Shown here in pieces: positions 1 through 9,544 of a stretch of 64,000 nucleotides of DNA (the first letter of the stretch is position 1; each line of letters begins with the position of its first letter). Below the pieces are notes generated by a model, which saw only the letters and a program-made list of their open reading frames with translations, made no database searches and was not told the origin of the DNA. The stretch comes from Desulfurivibrio dismutans (lineage in GTDB: Bacteria; Desulfobacterota; Desulfobulbia; Desulfobulbales; Desulfurivibrionaceae): the NCBI RefSeq assembly GCF_029210385.1, contig NZ_JARGDQ010000001.1, forward strand, positions 186,001 to 250,000, read 5' to 3'. The position numbers and the translations under genes were made by a program.

Positions 1-3000
1 TCGGCGCCTACTCCCAGGAGACCGTCAATTTTTCCATCGCCTCCAGCGAGTCCATCAAGATCGGCCATGTTGCCACCGCCGAGCTTTCCTTTCATGCCGT
101 GGGCACCACTTCGCTGTCGATCCGCAGCAGCATCAACGACCAGGTCTATGACTTGAGCAGCGTCAAGGTCGCCTACGATAACAGCCGGGAAAACTCGTTG
201 GGGGCGGTGGTTGACCAGATCAACCGGCTTTCCGATGAGCTGGGCATCAGCGCCGAGGCGGTAGTACGCAGCACCACGGCGGAAAATATTGCCGCCGGTC
301 GCACCGACGGCAACTTCGCCATCAACGGGGTGCACATCGGTGAGGTGGATGTTCAAGAAAATGACGCTAACGGCGCCCTGGTCAAGTCCATCAACCAGAA
401 GAGCAACCAGCACGGCGTGTTCGCCTCCATCGATTACGGCGGACGCCTGACCATGACCTCCATGGATGGCCGGGCCATTGCAGTGACCCACGGTGAGCAC
501 ACCAACGCGGTGCTGGGGGGGGAGAGTAATCTGTCTACCCTGGGTTACATCATGCTCAGCCAGCATGGGGCGGCGGAAATCGATATCTACGACCGCGACC
601 TGCCGACCCTGGACGGCCCCCAAGTGGCGGTGGACGGCAACCTGGTGCTGGGCAGCGGGGCCTGGACCACCCACGATTCGGTGCTGGCCTCCGGCTCGGT
701 GCTGGGTGCCGGTTCAGTGGTCAATTCCGGCTCCACCATCGAGTCCACCCTGCGGGTTTCCGGCCCCAACGGTTTCACCCTGGCCCAAGGTTCTGAGTTG
801 GTCAATGTACAGGTTGGCGCCGGGGAAGAAATTGCCGGGGTCGGGGAGGTGCGCCATCCGGTGGTCTCCACCACCAGCGGCAGCACCCTCACTGCCGGCA
901 CCACCCTGATCAACTCCATTTTGGGCGCCAACACCGAAATCAACGGTGTGGCCCGGACCAGCCAGCCGGTGAGTGCTTCCGGCACCATCGGTGCCAATTC
1001 GGTGTTGGCCGCCGACAGCGTTATCGCCGCCGGTACCGACTTCGGTACTGTCTTCGCCGGCACTACCTTCGTGGTGGGCAGCGGCGTCAGCCTGTCCAGT
1101 GGTTCCACCATCGGGGCCGGCTCGCAACTGGTCAGCGGCTCAACAATTGGCGCCGGTACCGATTTGAGCAATTTTGCTGAAGCCACGGTGGAGCTGAATG
1201 GCGCTATCACCACCACTAGCGGCAGCACCTTGGGTGACGGCACCACCCTGCAAAATGCCGTGCTGGGTGCCGGTACCACCTTTACCGGCCCTGGTTCAAT
1301 GACCACCTCGGGACCTTCAACCTTTGCCAGCGGCACCATTGGCAATGGTTCCGAATTGGCCGCCGATACAGTGATCGGCAGCGGCACCACCCTGAGCACC
1401 GCTTTTACCATTAAGGAGATTGCTTCCGGTAATGGATTGTCTGGAAGCGCATTGAAAACTGGCACGACTTTGGAGGCCGGTTCCGTTTTGGCTAATGGTA
1501 CCAGCGGTTTTAGTCTCAGTGGCGCCCAAGCCCTGTTGCTTGCAGCAGGTATGAACCTGTCGGGAGCTGATCAGACGGTAGGCGATCATTTTAACAGTGG
1601 CGCAAACAATACACTGCATATTTTGAGTACGGCGGGTGGTCCTTTTATTCAACTACAGAACCAATTTGTTCTTACCGCTGACGGCTTGAGCGGTGCCAAT
1701 GACTTGGTTCTCAAAAATTCGGGAGCCAACAACGTTATCGCCGCCGGCAGCCTCTTGGGGGCTGGTTCCGTGATGAATAACAATGTTGAGTTGGATACGA
1801 CCCAAGCCTTGACGGCTGATCTGCTGTTAAGCAGTGACAATGCGGATACCACGGTCGCTACCGGTTCCACCCTGCTTGCCGGTACGGAAAACGTCAGCGG
1901 CGCGATCCATGTGGCCAGCGGTAATATCACCGGTGGCACCATGAGCCTGGCAGCCGGTTCGGATATCGGTGCCGACAGCGTTCTGGCCACCGACGGCACC
2001 GTGCTTTCCGACGGATTCACCACCGACTCCACCCTCACCGTGGCTACGGGAGAGACGGTAACCCTGGCAAACGGCTCTACCATCGCCGCAGACAGTGAAC
2101 TCTCCATTGTTGGTACCGTGCTGGCCGGGGATGTCAAGCTCGGTGAAGGCGGCATAACGGTGGGCGGGAGCAACTGGGCCCACACCGGTAGTAACATCAC
2201 TATCGCCGACGGCAGTGCATTGCACACCGGTACCAGCTTGGACCAGGAGATTCATGTCGGTTCGACCACCCTCAGCGTCAGCGGTACCATGACCCTCTCT
2301 TCCGGTTCAACCATCGGAGCCGGCTCGGTGCTCAATACCGATTCGGTGCTCAGCGATGATGTGGAGTTCAGTTCGCTTACCACCAGCGAAGACATTGTTC
2401 TGGCCGACGGCACGGTGATCAACACCGGCAGCACCATCGGCGGTACCGTGGAGGACGATTCCGCGCTGGTGGTGGCCTCCGGGGAGTTGCAGCTGGCCGC
2501 CGGCTCCTATCTGGCGGCCAATTCCGAATTGGCTGACAATTCCACCATCGGCGGCTCGTTGCTGGTGAATGACGAGGTGGAAGTTTCTTCCGGGGCCACC
2601 ATGCTGGTGGGAGCCGGTTCCCTGCTGGCCGAGGGTTCGGTGCTGGCCGCCGGCACCGAGCTGACCTTTGATCTGTACAATGCCGCCGGGGCGCTGGTGG
2701 CCCGCCACGGTGAAATCTTAGACAGCAATTTCACCGTCGGCGCCGGCGGGTTGGAGGTGCTGCACCACCTGGAACTGGCCGCCGGTTCCAAGGTGGCCCA
2801 GAACAGCGTCCTGGAGGTGGTGGAAGAAAGCGAGTCCGCCGCCATCAGCAAGACCGATACCGAGGTCAAGCGCCTGAGTGATGTCAATGTCACTACCCAG
2901 GCAGATGCCCAGTTGGCCATCGCCATTGCCGATGCGGCCCTGAAGGATCTCAACAAGGTACGGGCGGACCTTGGTTCGGTGCAGAACCAGCTTACCTCGA

Positions 3001-3185
3001 CCATTTCCAACATCTCCACCACCCGGGTCAACATCTCCGCCGCCGAGAGCGGCATCCGGGATGTGGACTTCGCCGACGAGGCGGCCAACTTCAGCAAGTT
3101 CCAGGTCCTGAACCAGGCCGGCAGCTTCGCCATGGCTCAGGCCAACGCCACTGCCGAAAACGTCCTCAGCCTGCTCCAGGGCTAA
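1..3185 (+). CDS. Giant flagellin, 5'-truncated by window edge
   Basis: Filament protein. The reading frame is open from base 3, so the real start lies outside the window; the conserved flagellin N-terminal helices are missing from view. A GTG at 99 is only an internal codon. Counting from that GTG, residues about 70-145 resemble a flagellin IN motif ([10 protein letters not shown]...). Residues about 175-935 are a long low-complexity tract of six-residue units, for example [18 protein letters not shown], which fit the left-handed beta-helix consensus [LIV]-[GAED]-X2-[STAV]-X. Residues 937-1028 are a normal flagellin C-terminal D0/D1 domain ending in LSLLQG. More than 1,028 residues is far above the usual 270-500, so the surface-exposed variable region is hugely expanded. 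No flagellar neighbour is visible downstream. Flagellin identity rests on the C-terminal domain; the helix fold of the middle is inference. Confidence 0.9.
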   Translation, partial: GAYSQETVNFSIASSESIKIGHVATAELSFHAVGTTSLSIRSSINDQVYDLSSVKVAYDNSRENSLGAVVDQINRLSDELGISAEAVVRSTTAENIAAGRTDGNFAINGVHIGEVDVQENDANGALVKSINQKSNQHGVFASIDYGGRLTMTSMDGRAIAVTHGEHTNAVLGGESNLSTLGYIMLSQHGAAEIDIYDRDLPTLDGPQVAVDGNLVLGSGAWTTHDSVLASGSVLGAGSVVNSGSTIESTLRVSGPNGFTLAQGSELVNVQVGAGEEIAGVGEVRHPVVSTTSGSTLTAGTTLINSILGANTEINGVARTSQPVSASGTIGANSVLAADSVIAAGTDFGTVFAGTTFVVGSGVSLSSGSTIGAGSQLVSGSTIGAGTDLSNFAEATVELNGAITTTSGSTLGDGTTLQNAVLGAGTTFTGPGSMTTSGPSTFASGTIGNGSELAADTVIGSGTTLSTAFTIKEIASGNGLSGSALKTGTTLEAGSVLANGTSGFSLSGAQALLLAAGMNLSGADQTVGDHFNSGANNTLHILSTAGGPFIQLQNQFVLTADGLSGANDLVLKNSGANNVIAAGSLLGAGSVMNNNVELDTTQALTADLLLSSDNADTTVATGSTLLAGTENVSGAIHVASGNITGGTMSLAAGSDIGADSVLATDGTVLSDGFTTDSTLTVATGETVTLANGSTIAADSELSIVGTVLAGDVKLGEGGITVGGSNWAHTGSNITIADGSALHTGTSLDQEIHVGSTTLSVSGTMTLSSGSTIGAGSVLNTDSVLSDDVEFSSLTTSEDIVLADGTVINTGSTIGGTVEDDSALVVASGELQLAAGSYLAANSELADNSTIGGSLLVNDEVEVSSGATMLVGAGSLLAEGSVLAAGTELTFDLYNAAGALVARHGEILDSNFTVGAGGLEVLHHLELAAGSKVAQNSVLEVVEESESAAISKTDTEVKRLSDVNVTTQADAQLAIAIADAALKDLNKVRADLGSVQNQLTSTISNISTTRVNISAAESGIRDVDFADEAANFSKFQVLNQAGSFAMAQANATAENVLSLLQG

Positions 3186-3214
3186 CCAGGAAAACCAACC
3201 AACAAACCTCAACC

Positions 3215-3241
3215 CGGGGGCCGGGCATCCGCCCGCCCCCG
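3215..3241 (+). terminator. GC-rich hairpin after flagellin
   Basis: CGGGGG at 3215-3220 pairs with CCCCCG at 3236-3241, with an inner GGGC/GCCC stem and a small loop; one base is bulged. It starts 30 bases after the flagellin stop. The T-rich run (TTTTGTTTTTA) comes only about 20 bases later, so it is an imperfect intrinsic terminator. Confidence 0.5.
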
Positions 3242-3385
3242 CTTCGCTGACACTCCTCCTTTTGTTTTTATCCGGGGCGTGCTACAAGAATTTTATGAAC
3301 ATATTTCTTTCACGCCATGCTCGGTGTAGAGCGAAGATGTATTTGCGTGGGAGCAGAGAACAAGAATTTCCTTCCAATTTCCTTC

Positions 3386-3414
3386 TTGACATGTTCATGA
3401 CACAAGAATAAATT
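3386..3414 (+). promoter_or_regulatory. Sigma-70 type promoter of toxin-antitoxin pair
   Basis: TTGACA at 3386-3391 and TAAATT at 3409-3414 are separated by exactly 17 bases. The start codon of the antitoxin follows about 50 bases downstream. The promoter lies inside the inverted repeat at 3392-3424, as expected for an autorepressed toxin-antitoxin operon. Confidence 0.6.
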
Positions 3415-3424
3415 ATCATGAACA
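3392..3424. promoter_or_regulatory. Inverted-repeat operator for the antitoxin
   Basis: TGTTCATGA (3392-3400) and TCATGAACA (3416-3424) form a perfect 9-bp inverted repeat with a 15-bp spacer that covers the -10 box. A single half-site copy, ATGAACA, also occurs at 3295-3301. FitA-type antitoxins bind inverted repeats over their own promoter, so this is the likely autoregulatory site. Confidence 0.6.
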
Positions 3425-3462
3425 CGTCCCGCCTTGACCCCATTTTTTTGACGGAGATCAAC

Positions 3463-3735
3463 ATGGCAAATCTACAGGTAAAAGGAATTGATGATGATCT
3501 TTACGAGCAAGTAAAGCGCTTGGCGGCGGCGGAGAACAGGTCTGTGAGCCAAGAACTGGTCTTTATGATAAAATCATACGTTGCAAGACAGAAAATACTG
3601 TTTTCCACTCCGACCCCGGCCGAGGTCCTGTTGCAGCTGTCCGGCTCCTGGAAGGATAGCCGGACGGCCGCAGAGATTATCAAAGAAACCAGAAAGTCCC
3701 GCGTCGACAGCACGCGCCTTGCCAATGGGTTGTGA
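3463..3735 (+). CDS. Ribbon-helix-helix antitoxin (FitA/VapB-like)
   Basis: About 90 residues. The N-terminus (MANLQVKGIDDDLYEQVKRL) is the short beta strand and helix of an Arc/CopG/FitA-type ribbon-helix-helix DNA-binding domain; the C-terminal half should wrap the toxin. I chose the ATG at 3463 because GGAG sits about 7 bases upstream and because the family starts MAxLxVRxLDD; an upstream ATG at 3418 would add 15 atypical residues and lies within the operator. Its stop overlaps the toxin ATG (TGATG), which implies translational coupling. It should neutralise the PIN toxin and repress the operon through the inverted repeat upstream. Confidence 0.85.
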   Translation: MANLQVKGIDDDLYEQVKRLAAAENRSVSQELVFMIKSYVARQKILFSTPTPAEVLLQLSGSWKDSRTAAEIIKETRKSRVDSTRLANGL

Positions 3736-4130
3736 TGTTTCTGCTTGATACCGATACTGTAATTTACGCCTTAAAAGGGGATCCTGCCGTGCAGGATAAT
3801 CTGCGCGTTCACCGGCATGATCCCATGTATCTGAGCACTGTTACCATGATGGAGCTTTATTACGGCGCCTACAAATCACAGCATATCGATGCGAACCTGG
3901 CCAAGCTCGGCACCCTGGAGAACTCGTTCCCCCTGCTCGCTCCCGGTCCGGAAACCGTCGCCTCCTTTGGCAAACTAAAGGCAAAGCTGGAAGGGCACGG
4001 CAAGCGGTTGGCCGACTTGGACCTGATCATTGCCGTAACCGCCATTACTCACAATCTCACTCTGATCAGCAACAACCAGAAACATTTCGCCAGAATACCG
4101 GGTCTGAAATTATCCAACTGGGCCTCGTAA
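3735..4130 (+). CDS. vapC: PIN-domain toxin (VapC/FitB family)
   Basis: 131 residues, the normal size for VapC ribonucleases. The first acidic residues of the PIN active site are seen in MFLLDTDTVIYAL; the middle acidic residue is in MMELYYGA; the later acidic pair is in RLADLDLIIAVTAI; the C-terminus has the usual LISNNQKHFARIPGL motif, close to LVTNNxxHFxRIxGL. The family cuts RNA, often initiator tRNA or rRNA, using Mg2+. The ATG at 3735 overlaps the antitoxin stop; the GTG at 3732 is a weaker alternative. The pair sits alone between unrelated genes, as is common for mobile toxin-antitoxin modules. Confidence 0.9.
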   Translation: MFLLDTDTVIYALKGDPAVQDNLRVHRHDPMYLSTVTMMELYYGAYKSQHIDANLAKLGTLENSFPLLAPGPETVASFGKLKAKLEGHGKRLADLDLIIAVTAITHNLTLISNNQKHFARIPGLKLSNWAS

Positions 4131-4278
4131 CCCCCTTCGCTTTTTTCGGGGCGACGGCCGCAGCAAGGGCCGGGGTTTTTCCTTCTCCGCCAAGCCGGGC
4201 GCGTTCCTCGGCATGCCAAGTGGCGGCCTGTTCATCGTATGGAAGAATGGGAAGGTTCGGCTATCGGCCTGCGCCTGG

Positions 4279-7200
4279 CTACCGGCGGCCGTTGCCCCGG
4301 CCATTGCCTCTACCGTTACCCCTGCCCGGGTCGAGGTCTTCGGTGGCCTTTTTGCGGTAGCTTAAGGCGGTGTAGCCCAGCAGTTGTTCCACTTCGGTGC
4401 TGAACTCGCGGCAAGGGCGGATGGTAAGGTCTTCCGAGGCCAGCACCTCCACCTCGCCCCGGTCGGGGAAGAGCAGGTTGAGGCTGACCCGGCAGGGGCC
4501 GTGGTGGCGCTGGATGGTTTTTTTTACCGCCTCGATGCGGGGGCGGTCCACCTTGTCGGCCTTGAGCCGGATCACCACCCGGTCAGTGTACTTGACCTGG
4601 GCGTCACTCAAGGCATCCACCGTGTCGGCGATTATCTTGACCCCGCTTTCCTCCTTCTGCACCTTGCCCTGGATCACGATGGGCTCATCCCCCCCCAGCA
4701 GGTGGGCGCACGCGGCATAGGCATTGGGGAAGATCACCACCTCCACCGAATCCACCGTGTCTTCCAGGGTGACAAAGGCCATCGGGTCGCCTTTCTTGCT
4801 GCGGTGGTTCTTGAACTGGCGGATCAGCCCGCCGATGCGGACCGGTTGGTTATCCGGCCACTCCTTCAGGCCGTGCAGGTCGGTGTCGGTGAGGGACGCC
4901 AGCTCCCGGCGGTGCTTGTCCAGCGGGTGGCCGGTAAGATAAAACCCCACCGTCTCCTTTTCCAGCAGCAGTTTATGTTTTTCATCCCACTCCGGCATTT
5001 CCGGCAGCTCGATCTCAGTGGCCCGGTCGGCCTGCTGGGCCGGCATGGCGGCAAAGAGCGAGATCTGGCCGCTCAACTTGTCCCGCTGGGCGGCCTGGGC
5101 CTGGTCCAGAGCTCGGTCTAAAATGGCCTCCAGTTGCGAGCGCTTGGCCCCCAGGGAATCAAAGGCGCCGGCCCGGATCAGGCTTTCGATCACCCGGCGG
5201 TTGACCTTGCGGCCGTCCACCCGGCGGCAGAAGTCCACCAGCGATTTATACGGGCCATCGGCTTCGCGAATATCGATGATGGACTCCAGGGCCGCCCCGC
5301 CGACGTTTTTCACCGCCGCCAGGCCGAAGCGGATGCGGTCGTCGATGACCGTGAAGTCCCGGAAGGATTCGTTGATGTCCGGCGGCCGCACCTCGATCTC
5401 GTGCTCCTTGCATTCGTTGATGTAGCGCACCACCTTGTCGGTGTTGCCCATGTCGCAAGAGAGCAGGGCGGCCATGAACTGGGCCGGGTAGTGGGCCTTG
5501 AGCCAGGCGGTCTGGTAGGCCACTAAAGCATAGGCCGCACTGTGGCTCTTGTTGAAGCCATAGCCGGCGAACTTGGCCATCAAATCAAAGATGTACTCGG
5601 CCTTCTTGGGGTCGATCTCGTTTTTGGCGCAGCCGGCCAGGAACTTGTCCTTTTCGGCGTCCATCACCGAGGCGATCTTCTTGCCCATGGCCCGCCGCAG
5701 GTTGTCGGCATCGCCCAGCGAGTAGCCGGCCAGCACGTTGGCGATCTTCATCACCTGTTCCTGGTAGACGATCACCCCGTAGGTTTCCTTCAGGATGGGC
5801 TCCAGTTGCGGCAGGGGGTACTTGGCCACCATGCGGCCGTGCTTGGTGTTGACAAAGTCTTCCACCATGCCGGATTCCAGCGGGCCGGGGCGGTAGAGGG
5901 CGACCAGGGCGATGAGGTCGGAAAACTGCTCGGGCTTCATCTTCATCAGCAACGAGCGCATACCGGAGCTTTCCAACTGGAAAACCCCCAGGGCGTCGCC
6001 CTTGCAGAGCAGGTTGTAGGTCTTGGGGTCGTCGGTGGGAATGGCGCCGATGTCGATCTCCTGGCCCAGATCACCTTTGATCAGCTTGCCGGCCCGGTCG
6101 ATGACGGTGAGGGTTTTCAGCCCGAGAAAGTCGAACTTGATCAGCCCGGTCATCTCGGTGTGTTTCATGTCGTACTGGGTCAGCACCTCGCCCTTGGGGC
6201 CCTTGCACAGCGGCAGGTATTCCACCATGGGTTTTGGCGAGATCACCACCCCGGCGGCGTGGGTGGAGGTGTGCCGCTGCAGCCCTTCCAGCACCAGGGC
6301 GGCGTTGAGCAGTTCCGCGATCTGGGGTTCGCGCTTCATCAGGTCGCCCAGCCGGGGTTCCTTGTCGATGGCCTTGTCCAGGGTGATCCCCAGCTCTTCG
6401 GGGATCAGCTTGGCCACCCGGTCCACTTCGCCATAGGCCATGCCCAGCGCCCGGCCCACGTCGCGCACCACCGCCCGGGCCTTCATCGACCCGTAGGTGA
6501 CGATCTGGGCCACGTTTTCGGCCCCGCCGTATTTACGTTGCACATACTCGATGACCTCGCCGCGCCGCTCCTGGCAGAAATCGACGTCAAAATCGGGCAT
6601 GGACTTGCGTTCAATATTCAAAAAACGCTCGAAGATCAGGCCATAGGGCATCGGGTCGATGTCGGTGATCCGCATCGCCCAGGCCACCAGGCTGCCGGCC
6701 CCGGAGCCCCGACCCGGACCCACCGGGATCTCGTGGTCCTTGGCCCAGTTGATGAAATCGGCGACGATCAGGAAGTAGCCGGGAAAGCCCATCTTCAAAA
6801 TCACGTCGATCTCGTGTTCCAGGCGGGCGCGGTACTCTTCTTCCTGCTCCGGGGTAAGTTCGGTCAGACGGCGGATTTCGGTAAAACGTTTTTCCAGGCC
6901 CTCTCGGGCGTCTTTACTGAACAGACTCTCCAGTGTTTCCCCTTCCGGTATCGGAAAATCGGGGAAATGGTGGCTTTCCAGGTCCAACTCCAGGTTGCAG
7001 CGCGCCGCCACCTTCACCGTTTCGGCGATGGCCTCGGGGCAGTGGCTGAAGCTTTTTTTCATCTCGGCGGGGGATTTGAAAAACAGCTCGTCGGTGGAAA
7101 AGCGGAAGCGGCCCTGGTCGGCCATGGTTTTGCCGGTCTGGATGCAGAGCAGCACCTCGTGGGCTTGGGCTTCCTCCCGGTTGAGGTAATGGCAGTCGTT

Positions 7201-7848
7201 GGTGGCCACCAGGGGCAGCTTGAGCTCGGCGGCCAGTTTCTTGAGCCCGTCGTTGACCACCTGCTGCTCGGGGATCTTGTTTTCCTGCATCTCCAGATAG
7301 AGCCGGTCGGGGAAAAGTTCGTGCAGCTTAATGGCGGCGGCCTTGGCGCCGTCGTAATCGCCCCGGGTAAGCAGCATCGGCACCTGGCCGTGCAGGCAGG
7401 CGGTGAGGGCGATCAGCCCTTCGTTGTGGCGGGTGAGCAGTTCGTGGTCGATGCGGGGCTTGTAGTGGAAACCTTCAAACTGGGCGCAGGAGGCCAGCTT
7501 CATTAAATTTTGGTAGCCCTCATGGTTCATGGCCAGCAGCACCAGGTGGTGGGCCGCCGCCCCGGCGCTTTTGGCGCTCTTGTCGGCGCGGCTCTCCGGG
7601 GCGACATAAAACTCGCAGCCGATAATGGGCTTGATCCCGGCCTTTTTGGCCTTGACGTAAAACTCCAGGGCCCCGAACATGGCCCCATGGTCGGTGATGG
7701 CCACCGCCTCCATGCCGTATTCCTTGCACTGGGCAAAGAGGCGATCCAGACGAATGGCCCCGTCCAGCATACTGTACTGGGTATGCACGTGCAGATGGAC
7801 AAAATCGGCGGCGGGCGGTGAAGTGGCAGTAGCGGTGGCGTCAGGCAT
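4279..7848 (-). CDS. dnaE: DNA polymerase III alpha subunit
   Basis: Replicative polymerase, 1,189 residues, normal for DnaE. The N-terminal PHP domain shows HLHVHTQYS (about 18-26) and AITDHGAMFG. The polymerase core has GPGRGSGAGS (377-386) and the catalytic PDFDVDF motif (Asp 419, 421, 423). Later come the helix-hairpin-helix region and the OB fold (PVRIGGLIRQFKNHRSKKG). The start at 7848 (MPDATATA) has GGAG 9 bases upstream; in-frame ATG 7863 and GTG 7872 lack a good site. The last residues are a basic GRGNGRGNGRGNGRR tail, not usual in DnaE and possibly a small tandem duplication. Between 7849 and the next gene at 8239 lie only palindromic elements A and B. Confidence 0.97.
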   Translation of the reverse strand: MPDATATATSPPAADFVHLHVHTQYSMLDGAIRLDRLFAQCKEYGMEAVAITDHGAMFGALEFYVKAKKAGIKPIIGCEFYVAPESRADKSAKSAGAAAHHLVLLAMNHEGYQNLMKLASCAQFEGFHYKPRIDHELLTRHNEGLIALTACLHGQVPMLLTRGDYDGAKAAAIKLHELFPDRLYLEMQENKIPEQQVVNDGLKKLAAELKLPLVATNDCHYLNREEAQAHEVLLCIQTGKTMADQGRFRFSTDELFFKSPAEMKKSFSHCPEAIAETVKVAARCNLELDLESHHFPDFPIPEGETLESLFSKDAREGLEKRFTEIRRLTELTPEQEEEYRARLEHEIDVILKMGFPGYFLIVADFINWAKDHEIPVGPGRGSGAGSLVAWAMRITDIDPMPYGLIFERFLNIERKSMPDFDVDFCQERRGEVIEYVQRKYGGAENVAQIVTYGSMKARAVVRDVGRALGMAYGEVDRVAKLIPEELGITLDKAIDKEPRLGDLMKREPQIAELLNAALVLEGLQRHTSTHAAGVVISPKPMVEYLPLCKGPKGEVLTQYDMKHTEMTGLIKFDFLGLKTLTVIDRAGKLIKGDLGQEIDIGAIPTDDPKTYNLLCKGDALGVFQLESSGMRSLLMKMKPEQFSDLIALVALYRPGPLESGMVEDFVNTKHGRMVAKYPLPQLEPILKETYGVIVYQEQVMKIANVLAGYSLGDADNLRRAMGKKIASVMDAEKDKFLAGCAKNEIDPKKAEYIFDLMAKFAGYGFNKSHSAAYALVAYQTAWLKAHYPAQFMAALLSCDMGNTDKVVRYINECKEHEIEVRPPDINESFRDFTVIDDRIRFGLAAVKNVGGAALESIIDIREADGPYKSLVDFCRRVDGRKVNRRVIESLIRAGAFDSLGAKRSQLEAILDRALDQAQAAQRDKLSGQISLFAAMPAQQADRATEIELPEMPEWDEKHKLLLEKETVGFYLTGHPLDKHRRELASLTDTDLHGLKEWPDNQPVRIGGLIRQFKNHRSKKGDPMAFVTLEDTVDSVEVVIFPNAYAACAHLLGGDEPIVIQGKVQKEESGVKIIADTVDALSDAQVKYTDRVVIRLKADKVDRPRIEAVKKTIQRHHGPCRVSLNLLFPDRGEVEVLASEDLTIRPCREFSTEVEQLLGYTALSYRKKATEDLDPGRGNGRGNGRGNGRR

Positions 7849-7928
7849 AATAAGCGGCTCCATAAAACACAAAGGTGAAAACCACCCTCATTGCGGGAAA
7901 GGCAACAACCAAGAAGAGTTCTCGGGGG

Positions 7929-8021
7929 GATGGGACTTTTGTTTTTCGCGGGTTCGTCCCCCGGACGCCTCGGAGGCGGGCGCAGGCCCGCCGAGAATGA
8001 GCGAAAAACAAAAGGCCCATC
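7929..8021 (-). repeat. Palindromic element A (short form)
   Basis: Ends are a 21-bp inverted repeat with one mismatch: GATGGGACTTTTGTTTTTCGC on the left and its complement on the right. The core holds the family signature GCCTCGGAGGCGGGC...GCCCGCCGAGAATGAGC. The second internal hairpin found in the longer copies is absent. It lies about 80 bases upstream of dnaE. Confidence 0.8.
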
Positions 8022-8086
8022 ACCCCACAAACGGGCTTAGGAAGAAAACGGGCTCACAAGTTGGGGATCCAATTAATGCCCGTTGG

Positions 8087-8220
8087 GGGGCCGGCCGCTT
8101 TGCCGGTGGCGCTCATTCTCGGCGGACATCCTGTCCGCCTCCGAGGGTGTCCGCTACCTCCGGGCGTCCATGCCCTCCCGGTAGCGGACAAACCCGCGCC
8201 ACCGGCAAAGCGGCCGACCC
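8087..8220 (+). repeat. Palindromic element B
   Basis: Perfect 20-bp terminal inverted repeat GGCCGCTTTGCCGGTGGCGC (8093-8112) with its complement at 8196-8215, extended outward with one mismatch. The core is CTCATTCTCGGCGGACATCC...GTCCGCCTCCGAGG followed by a second hairpin containing GCGTCCATGC. Arms differ completely from those of copies A, C, E and F. Confidence 0.85.
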
Positions 8221-8238
8221 GGGAACCGTTAAGGGAAG

Positions 8239-8412
8239 TTAGCTCTCTGCCAGCGGTTTGGCCTCATCGATCAGCATGATGGGGATCTCGTCGCGGATTT
8301 CGTACAGCAGTTTGCATTGCTCGCAAATCAGGCCGTTTTCCTGCTCGTTAAGCTTGACCGGCCCCTTGCACTTGGGGCAGGCCAGGATTTCCAACAGTTG
8401 CGGGTTTAGCAT
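8239..8412 (-). CDS. Trm112-family small zinc protein (UPF0434/YcaR-like)
   Basis: 57 residues, MLNPQLLEILACPKCKGPVK at the start. Two CxxC pairs (CPKC at 12-15 and CEQC at 30-33) and the ending RDEIPIMLIDEAKPL are diagnostic of the Trm112/YcaR family, whose bacterial members are short zinc-ribbon proteins; eukaryotic Trm112 activates methyltransferases. AAGG lies about 9 bases before the ATG at 8412. It is 13 bases downstream of cysK on the same strand, so the two are probably co-transcribed. The exact role in bacteria is not established. Confidence 0.9.
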   Translation of the reverse strand: MLNPQLLEILACPKCKGPVKLNEQENGLICEQCKLLYEIRDEIPIMLIDEAKPLAES

Positions 8413-8425
8413 GGGTTTGACCTTC

Positions 8426-9358
8426 TTATTGTTGCTCGAACAGAGGCGTGCTCAGATACCGCTCGCCGGTGTCGCAGATTACGGTGACGATCCGTTTGCC
8501 CTGGTTTTCCGGGCGCTGGGCCAGTTGCATGGCGGCCAGTACGTTGGCCCCCGATGAGATGCCGCACAGGATACCTTCCTCTATCGCCACCCGGCGGGCG
8601 GCGGCGAAGGCCTCGTCGTTGGTGATGGTGATTACCTCGTCGATCACCGTGGTGTTCAGGGTGGCGGGAATGAAGCCGGCGCCGATGCCCTGGATCTTGT
8701 GGGGGCCGGGCTGGCCGCCGGAGATCACCGGCGAATCGGTGGGTTCCACCGCCACCGCCTTGAATTTCGGCAGCCGCGCCTTGCAGACCTCGCCCACCCC
8801 GGTGATGGTGCCGCCGGTGCCCACCCCGGCCACGAAAAAGTCAAGCTTACCGCCGGTGGCCCGCCAGATCTCCTCGGCGGTGGTTTGGCGGTGAATCTCC
8901 GGGTTGGCGGGGTTGCTGAACTGGTCGGGCATGAAGCTGTCGGCGGTGGCTTCGGCCAGCTCCCGGGCCTTGGCGATGGCGCCTTTCATCCCCTCGGGGC
9001 CGGGGGTGAGTACCAGCTCGGCGCCGAAATGTTTCAGTAAGGCCCGGCGCTCCAGGCTCATGGTCTCGGGCATGGTGAGGATCAGGCGCAACCCCTTGGC
9101 GGCGCAAAGAAAGGCCAGGGCGATGCCGGTATTGCCGCTGGTGGGTTCAATGATCACCGTGTTGGGCCCCACCCGGCCGGCCTGTTCCCCCGCCACCAAC
9201 ATGGCCCGGCCGATGCGGTCCTTGACGCTGAAGGCGGGGTTGCGTGACTCCAGCTTGACCAAAATTTCGGCCCCGCATTCCGCCCCCAGCCTTTTTAAGC
9301 GCACCAGGGGAGTATCGCCCACCAGGGCGCTGAATTCACTGATTTCGTCGCTCATCAT
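8426..9358 (-). CDS. cysK: Cysteine synthase (O-acetylserine sulfhydrylase)
   Basis: Makes cysteine from O-acetylserine and sulfide with PLP. 310 residues, normal for CysK/CysM. The Schiff-base lysine is K46 in [11 protein letters not shown]; the substrate loop is TSGNTGIAL; the phosphate loop [11 protein letters not shown] and the late GISSGAN motif are intact. I start at the first of two adjacent ATGs (9358 or 9355); AAGGAA lies just upstream. The C-terminus ([13 protein letters not shown]) is typical. The gap from 9359 to 9760 upstream holds one short dispersed repeat and palindromic element C but no gene. Together with metX-metW it forms a sulfur amino acid neighbourhood. Confidence 0.96.
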   Translation of the reverse strand: MMSDEISEFSALVGDTPLVRLKRLGAECGAEILVKLESRNPAFSVKDRIGRAMLVAGEQAGRVGPNTVIIEPTSGNTGIALAFLCAAKGLRLILTMPETMSLERRALLKHFGAELVLTPGPEGMKGAIAKARELAEATADSFMPDQFSNPANPEIHRQTTAEEIWRATGGKLDFFVAGVGTGGTITGVGEVCKARLPKFKAVAVEPTDSPVISGGQPGPHKIQGIGAGFIPATLNTTVIDEVITITNDEAFAAARRVAIEEGILCGISSGANVLAAMQLAQRPENQGKRIVTVICDTGERYLSTPLFEQQ

Positions 9359-9473
9359 ACGATTCCTTTGGGGCAATTCCTTTTGGGATTTTCCGGGTTT
9401 TGATTGGTTGCAGGCAAGGGCACAAAATACCCCAAAACAAGTCAAAGGTAAATGCGGGATTGTGCAAATCGCA

Positions 9474-9503
9474 GGCAACGTGAAAGTCGCATGGAACCTG
9501 GAC
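9474..9503 (-). repeat. Short dispersed repeat, copy 1
   Basis: Read on the minus strand it is GTCCAGGTTCCATGCGACTT then TCACGTTGCC. It shares GTCC...GACTTT.A.GTTGCC with copies near 16612, 29636, 34820, 50772 and 63093. It lies in the cysK upstream gap. Confidence 0.55.
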
Positions 9504-9544
9504 GGGGCTCCCGGGGCAAGGAGCAAGCTGCGTGAATACTGGAC

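Noticed and set aside
600-2850. Tandem DNA repeat or CRISPR-like array in the flagellin gene
   Set aside because: The periodicity is in the protein (six residues); the DNA units differ and there are no unique spacers between identical repeats.
587-3133. Several long minus-strand frames under the flagellin
   Set aside because: Mirror images of the Gly/Ser/Thr repeat; composition is Pro/Ala/Val low complexity and no start signal.
3282-3464. 60-codon minus-strand frame before the antitoxin
   Set aside because: It lies over the promoter and operator; no motif or ribosome site.
4131-4278. Terminator between the toxin gene and dnaE
   Set aside because: Only CCCC/GGGG can pair around a 12-base loop holding the T run; too weak.
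5542-7506. 654-codon frame on the plus strand
   Set aside because: Wholly antisense to dnaE; His/Gly/Val-rich composition typical of reverse frames in GC-rich genes.
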